DNA of 64,000 nucleotides from Corallium rubrum. Taxonomy: Eukaryota; Cnidaria; Anthozoa; Scleralcyonacea; Coralliidae. The translations under genes and the position numbers were made by a program. The stretch lies in contig OZ036017.1 of NCBI GenBank assembly GCA_964035015.1, positions 3,703,253-3,767,252 on the forward strand, given 5' to 3'. Below are positions 32,357-42,579 of the stretch, in pieces. Under the pieces are notes generated by a model. It made no database searches. It was not told the DNA's origin and worked only from the letters and a program-made list of their open reading frames with translations. Every line of letters begins with the position of its first letter. Positions within the stretch are counted from its first letter, which is position 1.

Positions 32357-33109
32357 ATGGCAACACAGTTTTATTTAACGCTTCCAAGCAATAGCTCTAT
32401 GGAATATTTTCCAGATAATACTGTAGCAAATTTTAAAGTGAAACTTGCTGAAACTATACAACTGACAGGCGACTGGGAAGTAGCTTTGTCAGAGTTATAT
32501 TATCCCCATACATGGAGCACGATTCGAAAAGGTAATCAACAAACGTTTCTCTATAACGTTGGAACGAAATATGACGATACGGCTCTTATCCCAGATGGTT
32601 ACTATAACACCATTGCTGATCTCGTAGGGGCTTTAAACCGTAGCATGACAAAAGAGGCACGAACCAAGATAAAATTTTCTTACATTGCAAGTAAACACAA
32701 AGTCATGATTGATGTGTCTAAAGGTTCACTCGTGTGTATATCTGGTGATATTGCTACAACCTTAGGGTTTCAACAAGACACCGTAATTAAGAAAAAAACC
32801 CTAAGCCCTTACGTAGCAGACGTTAACGCGGGATTTTCAGCCATGTATGTATATACAGATATCGTGGATGCACAGTTTGTCGGTGATGTCAAAGTGCCTC
32901 TACTCAGAATTGTCAATACTCAAGGAGTTTATGGAGAAAACGTGAACGTCAGTCTCCGTAACCTACAATATATTCCTGTCAAGGTAAAGTCCTTCGAAAC
33001 AATTGAAGTGAATATAAAGGACGACAAAAACGAAAACGTATCATTTGGCTTCGGGAAGTCGATCGTGACACTTCACTTTAGACAGCGGAGATCTTCGTAT
33101 TTCATTTAA
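32357..33109 (+). CDS. Penton-like minor capsid protein of Polinton B
   Basis: The ATG at 32357 starts MATQFYLTLPSNSSMEYFPD; I prefer it to the upstream in-frame ATG because this start is recurrent in the family. 250 residues, strand-rich (VANFKVKLAETIQLTGDWEV, ALSELYYPHTW). Proteins of this type lie between integrase and capsid in Polintons and adintoviruses and are regarded as the single jelly-roll penton that fills capsid vertices. Intact; the next gene starts 3 bp after the stop. Confidence 0.75.
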   Translation: MATQFYLTLPSNSSMEYFPDNTVANFKVKLAETIQLTGDWEVALSELYYPHTWSTIRKGNQQTFLYNVGTKYDDTALIPDGYYNTIADLVGALNRSMTKEARTKIKFSYIASKHKVMIDVSKGSLVCISGDIATTLGFQQDTVIKKKTLSPYVADVNAGFSAMYVYTDIVDAQFVGDVKVPLLRIVNTQGVYGENVNVSLRNLQYIPVKVKSFETIEVNIKDDKNENVSFGFGKSIVTLHFRQRRSSYFI

Positions 33110-33111
33110 AA

Positions 33112-33585
33112 ATGAGACATACAATTATTCCAGACGTAAAGCAATTTCAACAACATTATTTGAGAAGACAACAAGGTGGAAGTCTACCTGGTTTCCGAGG
33201 TGCACGTATTCAGAAAGGTTATGGCATTGGAAGTTTTTTTAAAAGTATTGCACGCTTTGCAATACCTTTGGTAAAACAAGGAGCTAAAGCTATTGGAAGA
33301 AGAGCTCTGCAAGCTGTAAAAGACGTTGGTCAAGATGTTCTGGCAGGGAAGAATGTAAAGCAAGCGATAAAAGGGCGTGGTTCTGAAGCCGTGAAAGATC
33401 TTGCTCAAAAAGGGGTCCGTCAGGTGACGAACCAATCAGGAGCCGGTCGTAAACGCAAACGGGTGAATTCTCCTATAAAAGCCAACACAAGACGTAAAAC
33501 CACCAGTCGTTCGCAAACTGTGAAGAAGAAAACATCTGAACCTACAGAAGCAAAGATTGGACCGTTTATAAAATATAAATCATGA
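33112..33585 (+). CDS. PX-like core protein (adenovirus pX/pVI-type region)
   Basis: 157 residues, strongly basic. An N-terminal part with QQGGSLPGFRGARIQKGYG is followed by an amphipathic/hydrophobic helix (FKSIARFAIPLVKQGAKAIG) and a long Lys/Arg-rich tail ending FIKYKS. Adintovirus PX proteins have this plan and resemble adenoviral core/membrane-lytic precursors; the Gly-Gly sites could be protease cleavage sites. It overlaps the capsid start by ATGA (33582-33585), a tight coupling. Confidence 0.75.
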   Translation: MRHTIIPDVKQFQQHYLRRQQGGSLPGFRGARIQKGYGIGSFFKSIARFAIPLVKQGAKAIGRRALQAVKDVGQDVLAGKNVKQAIKGRGSEAVKDLAQKGVRQVTNQSGAGRKRKRVNSPIKANTRRKTTSRSQTVKKKTSEPTEAKIGPFIKYKS

Positions 33586-34928
33586 GTCAAGCTTTTAGTG
33601 CCCTACATAAAGATTCGTGTGGGTGTGGAAAATCAGAATTAGATTTATTTGTAATGCCTGCTACTCAAGTAGAAATGAATAAAGGATTTTGGGAAGATAT
33701 AGATCCAGTATCGAGCATTGGAGCTTGAGACACTATCGAGTTTCTGTGTGCTGCAAATTCTGATGTGTATACCGATTTAGCAAACAGTTACCTACACGTA
33801 AAAGCAAAAATAACCAACAATGATGGATCTGATCTCGATGAAGATGTTCAAGTCGGGCCTGTAAATCTGTGGATGCATGCTCTATTTTCTCAAGTAGAAG
33901 TTTACCTGAACAACAAGCTTGTCACACCGTCTAGCACTGCTTATCCCTACCGATCGTATATGGAAACTGTACTGAATTTTAGCAAAGACGCAAAATCATC
34001 TCATCTAACCTCAGCGCTGTTCTATAAAGATCAGGCTGGTCGAATGGATATCGTCAACCCTGTAGCAGGAGATGCCGATGCAAACAAGGGTTTGACACTG
34101 CGGTACGCTCATGCAAGCCAAAGTAAGTCTGTGGCTATGGAAGGAAGAATCCATTCCGACTTGTTTGCACAAGACCGTTATATTCTTGGTGCTGTACCAA
34201 TCAAACTCAAGCTAGTGCGTTCGAGAAACCCATTTTCCCTGGTATCGTCAGCAGATCATCCTGATTTTAAAGTGGTTTTGGAAGAATGTGTATTTCGCGT
34301 TCGACGTGTCAACGTCTCTTCTACCGTTATGATGGCTCATACCCATGCCCTTCAACGTGTCACGGCCAAGTACCCTATCAATCGTGTCAGTTGTAAAGTG
34401 GTTTCTGTACCGAGAGGAAATATGTCAGGCAATCAACCAAATATATTTCAAGGCCCTATACCTAATCGAGTGGTTATCGGAATGGTGGATGCAGATGCTT
34501 ATAATGGTACCTATACTAAAAATCCTTTCAATTTCAAAAACTACGACATCACTTCTCTTGGTCTAACGGTAAATGGAGAACATTTGCCTGGAAAACCCCT
34601 ACAACTGAAATTTGCTGCTGCGAGAGGAAGTAACTACGTGTCCGCTTTCCAAACCTTGTATGCTGGTACTAACAAGTTATTTCAAAATGATGGCAATGGT
34701 ATTACACGAGATGAGTATGCCAATGGGTACACTTTATTCGTGTTTGATCTGACAGCTGATCTGTGCCTGAGTGATCATATTCAACCGATTAAAAACGGAA
34801 ACGTATCGATAGAATGTCAATTTGGAACGGCTCTGACAGCAGCTATAAATATCGTGGTGCTTGGAGAATTTCAAAGTCTTATCGAAATTGACGCCAACCG
34901 CAACGTTCTGTGCGACTTTAGCAGTTAA
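33582..34928 (+). pseudogene. Major capsid protein of Polinton B with one in-frame TGA
   Basis: The ATG at 33582 overlaps the PX stop. The frame encodes 48 residues with SCGCGKSELDLF, then a TGA at 33726-33728. The same frame then runs open to 34928 (400 more residues). The main part has VGPVNLWMHALFSQVEVYLN, KLVTPSSTAYPYRSYMET and a strand-rich double jelly-roll layout; database entries often call this family 'F54H12.2-like'. It is the shell-forming hexon equivalent. The TGA is the only break, and the downstream gene organisation is intact. Read-through, an internal start at 33765 or simple mutation are alternatives; mutation is the default. Confidence 0.85.
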
Positions 34929-34929
34929 G

Positions 34930-35391
34930 ATGAACACTCTACAAATCCTAAACGTCCTGAAAAGTGATCCATTTACCAAGACCGTATTTAAAGACGTGTT
35001 ACCATCGGATCGTCTACCAAGTCAGATACCGAAAAGACCTAGAGGTTTTATTCTGAATGTGGATTCTAGTAATGGACCTGGTACGCATTGGGTAGCAATT
35101 TATCTCACTTCAGATGGACAAGGGGAATTTTTGGACTCGTACGGACAAGAACCCGGATTTTATAGCAAAAGCTTTGAAACGTTTTTACGAGATCATACTA
35201 TCAGTTTTACCTGGAATGAACAGACTTTACAGTCATTAGGGTCTCGTGTGTGTGGACAATATTGTTTATTTTATGCTTTACATCCATGTAGAAATATAGC
35301 CATGTCAACAATTGTTGGCATGTTTACTAATAATAAAGAATGGAATGACATGCTAGTTCGTGACTTTATGCGTAAATATTATTGTGTGTAA
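34930..35391 (+). CDS. Adenain-like maturation cysteine protease
   Basis: The ATG at 34930 (one base after the capsid stop) gives 153 residues. GTHWVAIYL contributes the catalytic His (about 53), EFLDSYGQEP the acidic residue (about 69), and SRVCGQYCLFYAL the Cys (about 112), in C48-family (Ulp1/adenain) order. In adenoviruses and Polintons it cleaves capsid and core precursors. Intact. AATAAA directly follows the stop (about 35391). Confidence 0.9.
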   Translation: MNTLQILNVLKSDPFTKTVFKDVLPSDRLPSQIPKRPRGFILNVDSSNGPGTHWVAIYLTSDGQGEFLDSYGQEPGFYSKSFETFLRDHTISFTWNEQTLQSLGSRVCGQYCLFYALHPCRNIAMSTIVGMFTNNKEWNDMLVRDFMRKYYCV

Positions 35392-35470
35392 TAAATACAA
35401 GACAATTATAATATGTTGTAAAAATATACTTTATTGTAATATCAAAAGTTTTACAGGGAATAAATTTATT
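35391..35470. terminator. Back-to-back polyadenylation signals between converging gene blocks
   Basis: AATAAA on + at about 35391-35396 serves the rightward block. AATAAA on - (TTTATT at about 35431 and 35464) serves the leftward block. The spacing is compact, as expected for a viral genome. Confidence 0.6.
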
Positions 35471-36199
35471 TAAACCATTTATATGGATGTAAGTTTTTGT
35501 CTCTTCGTTTCTGTTTTTCTTTTGTTCTTTTTGATGTTGCGGGAGATGACGTCAGGGGCGGGGAGGTGTCTGAAATATCTTTAGTCTTATATTCTCGTAC
35601 CATGCTTAAACGATTTTCATTTCTGATAATGCCTTCGGGAACATTCATGTTTCCTAATGCTTTTGCGAAAAGCTGCCATCCAGCAGGGTTGAAATTCTTT
35701 CGTTGACGTAGAGAATCGTTGACCAAGTCAACAACATTTGTGGAATTGGTCGTCCTTTAAACACCATTTGTCCTTGGTCAGTCCATCCTATGAGGTCTTT
35801 ATTCGCTTTAAGTTTCTTAACCAACTGTCGAGCTCTTGATTTCATTGTTACAGGTACACTTTCTAAAATGTCAGTTTCTATCTCTCCAGGCAAGTCAGAG
35901 GGTGCAGCAATCTCTTCTGTATTCACTGATTCTTCAGGTTTATCGTCGTCAGCTATGGGCGTCGATACGACGTTTACACGTACGGGTCTACTCATGCGTT
36001 TATCGTAATAATTCAGGTAGCGTTGAAGCGACTGATCGTACATTTTCACTTTCTCGTCTTGTGTTATATCTTGACGTTTAAGAAGATTTTGCATTTCTGA
36101 ATCTAGTTCATTCACCTGCGCTGTTAAAGGAGTGACCAAGGGTTTCTTTCGGTCTGTCATATGTTCTGGAACTAACACCAATCTCCGGACGTGTTCCAT
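35466..36199 (-). pseudogene. Conserved Polinton protein starting MEHVRRLVLVPEH, frameshifted
   Basis: From the ATG at 36199 the frame has a helical, Gln/Asp-rich first half (QDITQDEKVKMYDQSLQRYL), an acidic linker and then a Lys-rich helical segment ending KGRPIPQM near 35735. One frame over, it continues with RQRKNFNPAGWQLFAKAL to 35466 and ends in a basic tail. A single-nucleotide indel explains it. I recognise this family as widely present in animal Polintons, with no known function. Its start overlaps the stop of the preceding gene (TAATG). Confidence 0.7.
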
Positions 36200-36528
36200 T
36201 ATTTGGTTAAAAAACTCGCTAGTTGTTCAAGTACAGGAGCTAAGAGAAACGGTAGAAAACCTTCACCTTCTTGTAGAATGACTTTCTTTCTTTTTGCTAC
36301 TGGATGACGTTTATCAGCAACAAACTTGATATGATCGTTATAAGGGGCTAGTTTCCTTGCTGTTTTCGGAGTAATCTTAATTGTTTCACACCACACGTTC
36401 AAAAGACACTGTCTAATGGCTTCTAATATATCGTCGTCGGCAGCTTTTATAATTGCGTTTCGCAGCTGAGGATTACACTTTGCCAATACTTTTAAAACAT
36501 CGCAGTTCCTTCTTATACAAGCAGACAT
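36199..36528 (-). CDS. Small conserved Polinton protein with C-terminal FLPFLLAPVL helix
   Basis: 109 residues from the ATG at 36528 (MSACIRRN). It has an N-terminal helix rich in Leu/Lys (VLKVLAKCNPQLRNAIIKAA), a central Cys/Trp region, a Lys/Arg cluster, and a hydrophobic end (EGEGFLPFLLAPVLEQLASF). This pattern recurs in fish and cnidarian Polintons immediately next to the MEHV-type gene. Function unknown; membrane-active or capsid-associated is possible. Confidence 0.7.
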   Translation of the reverse strand: MSACIRRNCDVLKVLAKCNPQLRNAIIKAADDDILEAIRQCLLNVWCETIKITPKTARKLAPYNDHIKFVADKRHPVAKRKKVILQEGEGFLPFLLAPVLEQLASFLTK

Positions 36529-36563
36529 GATCAAATGATCGCATTGTCACTGAACAGCCCCTT

Positions 36564-37202
36564 TTATACTCTGGGCTGGTACACGTAGTGGGTGTCAGTC
36601 GGAAAGATCCCGGATCTTACTCGGATTTCATCGGGACATGTCGGCGTGAGATCGACAAACAAGTAGGAATACGGCTCTCTAGTCGCCATCTGATAGGCTT
36701 GGTGAAAAAATTTTGTGTTGCTTGGATACAGTTGCTTAGCCAAATGAACTACTTGACTAGCATCTCGAACATTTTTGGTTAACACGAGATAACTGGCATT
36801 CAGAGAGATGGTACGATGATCTTTGCTTTGATGAAATAGGTTTTGCACGATATAAATCACACTGAGATTCCCATGGTGCGATTTTTTCGTAAATAGTTTA
36901 GCGATTTCTGCGTCTTTCTCTCCCATCATATCATCGATGATGTACAAATTTCTTGTTTGGGGGTTAATGCTATCCAACATCGATTGAGGCAAACCTTGGA
37001 TAAACTGAATCCCTGGAATTAGGGTTTCTATTTCAGCAAATGTGTCTTGATATTCCGAGTAGAAATACATGATATTTTCTGGAGCAGGGTCGATCATAAT
37101 TTGGGCGTTGGCTAACAATTCCTTGACAAAGGATGTCTTCCCCGTCTTGGTCCCCCCAGAGACCATGAGCCCAAACGGATGTGTTAACTGTATGGAGTAC
37201 AT
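36564..37202 (-). CDS. Genome-packaging ATPase (FtsK/HerA, A32-like) of Polinton B
   Basis: 212 residues, intact. Walker A is GGTKTGKTS (about 16-24) and Walker B NLYIIDDMMG (about 86-95). A sensor stretch VIYIVQNLFHQ and an Arg-finger-like region follow. It packages viral DNA into procapsids. It is homologous in role to the gene at 16996 but clearly diverged. Confidence 0.9.
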   Translation of the reverse strand: MYSIQLTHPFGLMVSGGTKTGKTSFVKELLANAQIMIDPAPENIMYFYSEYQDTFAEIETLIPGIQFIQGLPQSMLDSINPQTRNLYIIDDMMGEKDAEIAKLFTKKSHHGNLSVIYIVQNLFHQSKDHRTISLNASYLVLTKNVRDASQVVHLAKQLYPSNTKFFHQAYQMATREPYSYLFVDLTPTCPDEIRVRSGIFPTDTHYVYQPRV

Positions 37203-37232
37203 AGTTAAACTGAACAGAACGCTTGTGAAATC

Positions 37233-37469
37233 TTATTTATACCATTTTGGCCGCTTCGTACATTGTACTCGTTTTGTGTACTTAGTATTTCGAATAAGTC
37301 TGTGTAATTCGTTTAACAAAGTTTCTAAATCTATAGGAGAAGCTTTAGCTCGAATCAAATACGGTTGCCTATCTTTTGAAGAGAGTTGATGAACATTGGA
37401 TAAATGATTTGCTAATCTTAATAAACCTTGCTTGCCACAGACAGGACAATCCTTACGCCTTCGAGGCAT
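37233..37469 (-). CDS. Small C2H2 zinc-finger protein
   Basis: The ATG at 37469 gives 78 residues beginning MPRRRKDCP. CPVCGKQGLLRLANHLSNVH is one C2H2 finger; a helical region and a basic tail (KRVQCTKRPKWYK) follow. Single-finger proteins of this kind sit between the ATPase and polymerase genes in related elements. A DNA-binding regulator is a reasonable guess. Confidence 0.65.
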   Translation of the reverse strand: MPRRRKDCPVCGKQGLLRLANHLSNVHQLSSKDRQPYLIRAKASPIDLETLLNELHRLIRNTKYTKRVQCTKRPKWYK

Positions 37470-37502
37470 GATAACAAATGAACGATTTGAAATGGTACTC
37501 AA

Positions 37503-37736
37503 AAATAAATACTTTATATGGCCCTGGGGGCCTTTTTCGAGGCCCTGTGGCCCTATCGCTTGAATACACTCCCTGTCCCCTCTGACCCTCCACCCCCACC
37601 CCTAACCCTGTGTTCTAAAAGACCCTCATTAAGCCCTTAAACCGCCACGCCAGAAAATTGACAATAGATAGTATTAATAAAAGATATATTTACAAATATA
37701 CACAAAATTTTTAAAATTATTTACAAACACACAAAG
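37503..37736. other. Intergenic region with C-rich tract
   Basis: C/T-rich strand sequence (CCCTCCACCCCCACCCCTAACCC near 37585) and repeated GGCCCTG words. AT-rich DNA leads into the polymerase stop. No gene is seen. Confidence 0.5.
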
Positions 37737-40700
37737 TTAAAATCCATAAGGTAAAGTATCAAAATTATCAACTATCACACGTTTATTATATACAACTCTA
37801 TAATCTTTAGTTTCCCCCCTGGTTGACACACTCTTTTCTTTTCTTTCACGCACTATTTTATACGGAATATTTACAGACAACGGATCTACCACATCACACA
37901 TAACATTAAGGTACACCATATCACACATGACATTAAAATTAACTTTCTGTACAGTTCTGTAATTGAGAGTGATCCCTCGCACTTTGCACACCGTTTTACC
38001 CGAGTTCGTCTCATACGCGTAATTTTTGGGCCCGCCGGACACAAATGTGGTGATGTGATTGCCGTCCAGTTCGTCAGTGAGCTCACCAAGGTAGGATCCG
38101 GTCGACGGTTCCCATTCACCTTCCTTCGACACGTAGATCACAGAGTCTGTATCAAAATACAAGACTCGGCGATCCAACTGTTCCAGGACACCATAGAGCT
38201 TGAGACGGGCGTGGGCTGTCGTGAACGCAGCGATGACAACGTTTGTCTTCCCACTGGCTTCAACAAACTCGTCGACGTTCTCGAAGTGGACCTCAATCAG
38301 TTCGTCGTTGATGAAGTTGGCGTCTGTCACGGTGATTTTGTCGCTGGATAGCAGGTCGAAGTATTCGGCTGGATCTGAGATGATCTTGACCTGGGTCATG
38401 TTGGGACGCTGTGCAAATTTACCTATAGTAATATAAAAAGAAAAAAGAAAAACATTAACCTCTGTGTAAACAACTGCATTACGTCTCCCCCAGGCCCTCC
38501 ACTCACCCCTCCATTCACATTTAATATGTGTTTAGTTCGACTTACCCCAAAAAGAATTCAACATCAGCTTTGCCAGCGCCCTCAGACCAGGATTCTTGAC
38601 AATCTGATTCGGATCCAACCGAATACCTTCGTTGGCAGCATAATCAGCGATATACTGGGCCTTCTTCTCGTCGGTGTCGCAGTCTGCAGGGAAACCACTC
38701 GCCTGAAGAAGAATAACGATAATAAGTCATAATTGATAAGTAACATGTGAAAAACAATATTAATATCTTACCTCTTGTTTGATTTTGAGGAACGTGTCCA
38801 CGTAGTCTTTGAAGAGACCATCAGTGTGCTCGTGGAAATGCCAGACTTCATCGACTTTGACCAGACGATATCCCTTTTCCAATGCTTTTTGCAGCTCCAG
38901 GGTGACCCAGGTTCCATGGAGAGCTCGCTCAGCGTCGCTATGACCGCATGGTTCTTGCTGCAGATTGTCTGCACAACAACGACACAGTGGAAACATCAAT
39001 TTTCCTTGGGTACGATAAGGAAGGACAGGATGGTAGAGGCCACGAGGAGGAAGAACGGAACACTTGACCAGACCGAAGTACGCGTCGATGGGGGCAAAGT
39101 TCTCCGTGATGATCTGAGGATGACCAAGCGGATATTCACCGTATTTATTGCACCATGGATAGAGGCTGCAGAAATCCACGTAGTGAACCTTCTCGTCTGG
39201 CTGAGTCTGGTAGAAGAGGCGTGTCGCGTTGGTTCGTCCACCAAAGAATCCGTGGCGAGGTTCCAAAGGTTCGGAGATCTCGAAGTTCTCAAAGAATACT
39301 TTCATCTCAGGGTCTGCGGCAAGTTGACGATCAATGTCACAGGTCCAAATCTCCACGACATTGAGTCCTCTGTCTTTTAGGAACTGTGTCTTTTCCAAGG
39401 TTCGTTGACGAAGTTCGTGCATTGTCAATTCATTGACGGGGTTAATCGTGTCTCTCGCGTAACAGCGTTCACAACCGTGCCACAGGCAGCCCTGAATCTC
39501 CCACACCGTGTTCGTTTCGGCGTTGTACCCATCGACGAGGTATTTCCCAATGCGTTGCTCTCCATGATTGCGGGCATGTCGAATGGCGATATCATCACGT
39601 TGTGCGATGTATGCAAGCATTTTCAGAGCGATGACTGACTGTTTGTTTTCGGGTTTGTACCCACAGGGAGGGATGACGGCAATAGTGTTCTCCTTCAAGA
39701 AGGTCTTGCGGAAAACCAAATTGCAGGCGGATGCGATGGTTAAACATTGTGCGAACGGATCAATGTCAGTGACTTGGTGGAAAAGTTCACGAAACTCAAG
39801 ACAGCATTGACGGAGAATGTCGACATCAGACTGGCAATAACGTAAGATCTCGGCCTGAAAATCGAAGACGTAGTTACGGTTGACGAGGCCATTGTACCAC
39901 GCATAAAACTTTTCGCGATCGCCAGGACTCATACCTTCGGGATCGTAGAACTTGGCGTCGGGTAGTGATCCTACATAGTCTTGGTTCTCTACTCTGTTGA
40001 AGAAGTGTGGGAAGTAGCCTTTCTGGAGTTCGGTGATACCAAAGGTCTTGGGGAAATCAGCCAGACGCATGGGAATAAAGCACAACGAGTCAATAAATTT
40101 AATGTTCAACTGTGGAACGGTGAGTGAAAGGATTTTGGCGCCACGAGTAATTACCTCAGGAGTTATACCGTTCTTGTACAGGTACTGTAAAATAAAATAT
40201 CCATCGTACGCTTGAAAATTATGAGCGACGAAGGTGGTATTGGCGTTTTCCATCTGGAAAAGCCACTCGCAGAATTCCTCCTTGGTGTTTGGACCAGAAA
40301 ATACCATCTCGTCGCCGCTTTCGTTCTGGACCACGCAGAGATTTGGGATGTGCTGACCGTCGTCCTGGGTACACTCGAAGTCGAAGAACATCAAGTTCTG
40401 GTCTTTCTCACTACCGTTGTCACCGTCCACAGCGACATCGTCGTCAAGGAGTTCGTTGGTGGTGTTTTGTTCAGTTGGTTGTTGGTTCCTCTGGCGTACG
40501 GGCTGGATGTAGCACTGGTGGTTGTCAGGTTTGACGTACTTGGCGCAAACGGAGCACCGCACTAACCCACAGTGATGGTCGTTGAGGCTGGCACGGGTCA
40601 CCACGCGTTGACACCTTTGGCATTTGGTGAGCGAACTGCAGAGGGCTTTCTTGTTGTCGGTGGTTTCTTTGTGTCGAGAGAAACACTCGTCGCTCTTGAA

Positions 40701-42376
40701 AAACCGGTTGCAGTCTTGACAATACCTCCACGAGACAAGAGGGCAGTTTTGCGTATGGCAGAGTTTGCAGAGATCTCCACATGGATGGTCAGTAATCTTG
40801 TCGTAGCCTTTCTTACATCTATGGCAGTACTGTTTCCTGGCAAGGAAGGCGGGCATACTGGTGATGACATCGTAGTGATTATCGTGGTGGTAAAGGTATA
40901 AACACTTCTCGGCCTCGGGACCGGAATAAATTAGAGCGTTCAAATGTTCCTTGGAAACCACGTTGAGTTGGTATCCAGGGAGGACAGCTTGGAATTTCTT
41001 CATCTCGGGGATCCCACAGGGACCCAGGGGAACACCAGCAGCTTCGTGGAGTTCATGAGCCAAACGACCTTGAAGGGGTCTGTTACATTTTCGGATAGAT
41101 TCATACTGGGAATCGTTGTCTAACTTCGCCTTCGCAACGACGATCGCCCTCGCACAACAAAGTTCGTCTTTGTTTCTAATTTGCAGAAGACACCGTTTCT
41201 TATTCAGATAGCTCTGTAGATTGACTACATCTCGACGTTTTCCCGCACCACCGTGAGGCATTTCGACGTGGACCACGTTAACGTTGACCGATTCGTCCAA
41301 GGTAAACTGCGTATTAGATTGGACAACTCTCTCCACGGCGGCCAGGAATTTCTCAGGGGTCAAACGATCTCGGGGTAGGAAAGGCAACGAAATGGGACGG
41401 TCGAGTTGGTGGGAATTCAGGATAAGGCGAACTTGGTCATGAGGGGCCATATCGGTGGTTAGACGATCAAACAGGTGCTGAAAAGCGCGGTTTAGCGTTG
41501 ACACAACATTTGAAACACCATGAACGTTTAACGGGTTGAACTGGATGGTATAATCCGTACCTAAAACATAGTACACTATCTTACACATTTGACGAGGTCA
41601 TAAGAATTAAAAGCATGGTAAACCTCATTTCATATCACACGTCAAACGGTCAAGTGAGCGCTTAACAGCGCTGTTTAACGTGGAAACCACACACATAAGG
41701 ATTAAAAAAACATGGTAAACTTTAATTTATTATCACACGCCAAATGGTCAAGTGAGCGCTTAAAAGCACAGTTTAACGTGGAAACCACACACCATGAACA
41801 TTTAAAATCGTGAAAACTGAATAGTGTAATCGGTACCTGTGGTCCTGAACTTGCGAACGTTCACCTGCTTTACCGATTTGATACTAAAGTACTCCTCGGG
41901 TTTTTGACGTTTTGGGGAAGACTCGGTATCATTGGCACTCTTTCGCTTACCGCCTTCACCCACTTGGTCTTCCAACTGTTCAGAGATATCGGGTTGTTCC
42001 TCGTCATAGCACAGAAACTCATCGTCGGCCCAATCTTCGTTGAATTGGCGCCGTTCTTCAACAGACCAGTTAGCCATAAGGTCGGGCACTACATCTGCTG
42101 GTGTTTCGATCTCCCGTTGAATATCTTCGGCCAACGCGTTGGTCCAAAAGACGATCTTTTGCTGCAAAACAGCCCGCTTCTGCTCTTCCGTAAGAACAAA
42201 CGACTCCTCCAAAAACTCCAAAGCACTCTCCGTCTCACAACTCTTAATCAGGTCAACCATATCAATCTACAACGTAAAGGGATAATTCATAACTAAGTAT
42301 ACATTCAAGTTTTATTTGATAAAAAGAGCAGAAGACCTGATAAGAATTTAAAAGAACAACTTACCGTTTGAGACAT
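37737..42376 (-). CDS. Protein-primed family B DNA polymerase, five predicted exons
   Basis: Predicted exons are 42376-42365, 42266-41837, 41560-38772, 38702-38546 and 38422-37737, all with GT-AG borders and compatible phases. The first is a 4-codon exon (MSQT) and is tentative. The N-terminus is acidic, followed by several Cys/His zinc-knuckle pairs (CHRCKKGYDK, CQDCNRFF, CSVCAKYV). Exonuclease motifs: FFDFECT, AHNFQAYDGYF, YCQSDVDIL. Polymerase motifs: DFCSLYPWCN (A), ALAKLMLNSFWG across an exon junction (B), YFDTDSVIY (C). About 1,355 residues in all. It replicates the element with a protein primer. No stop or frameshift is seen if the introns are accepted. Confidence 0.88.
41561..41836 (-). 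repeat. Predicted polymerase intron made of tandem copies of adjacent coding sequence
   Basis: The intron's 5' end (GTACCGATTACACTATTCAG) closely matches the start of the next exon (GTACGGATTATACCATCCAG). The following bases also align with that exon at about 70% identity. A third, partial copy (GGTCAAGTGAGCGCTTAACA) lies at about 41650. Hence a coding segment containing AG|GT was duplicated, and the intervening copies are now spliced out. Confidence 0.65.
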
Positions 42377-42579
42377 CTTGATCACAATAACTAAAGAGAG
42401 AGCAAAATCCGCAAAAAACACTTTTGAAACACACGCCAAAGAACTTTCGATGTTACTCGTGAGAGAACAGAATCCGAATGAGACGACGCGACGCGGTTTC
42501 TCTATGGTAACACCAACGCTAATGACTTTTTGGTCTAAACATGCCTAGGCATTAAAGCGTCTTCATATCCCTTATTAAC

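Noticed and set aside
38775-40901. Several plus-strand frames opposite the polymerase exon
   Set aside because: Antisense shadows of a strongly coding exon with clear polymerase and exonuclease motifs.
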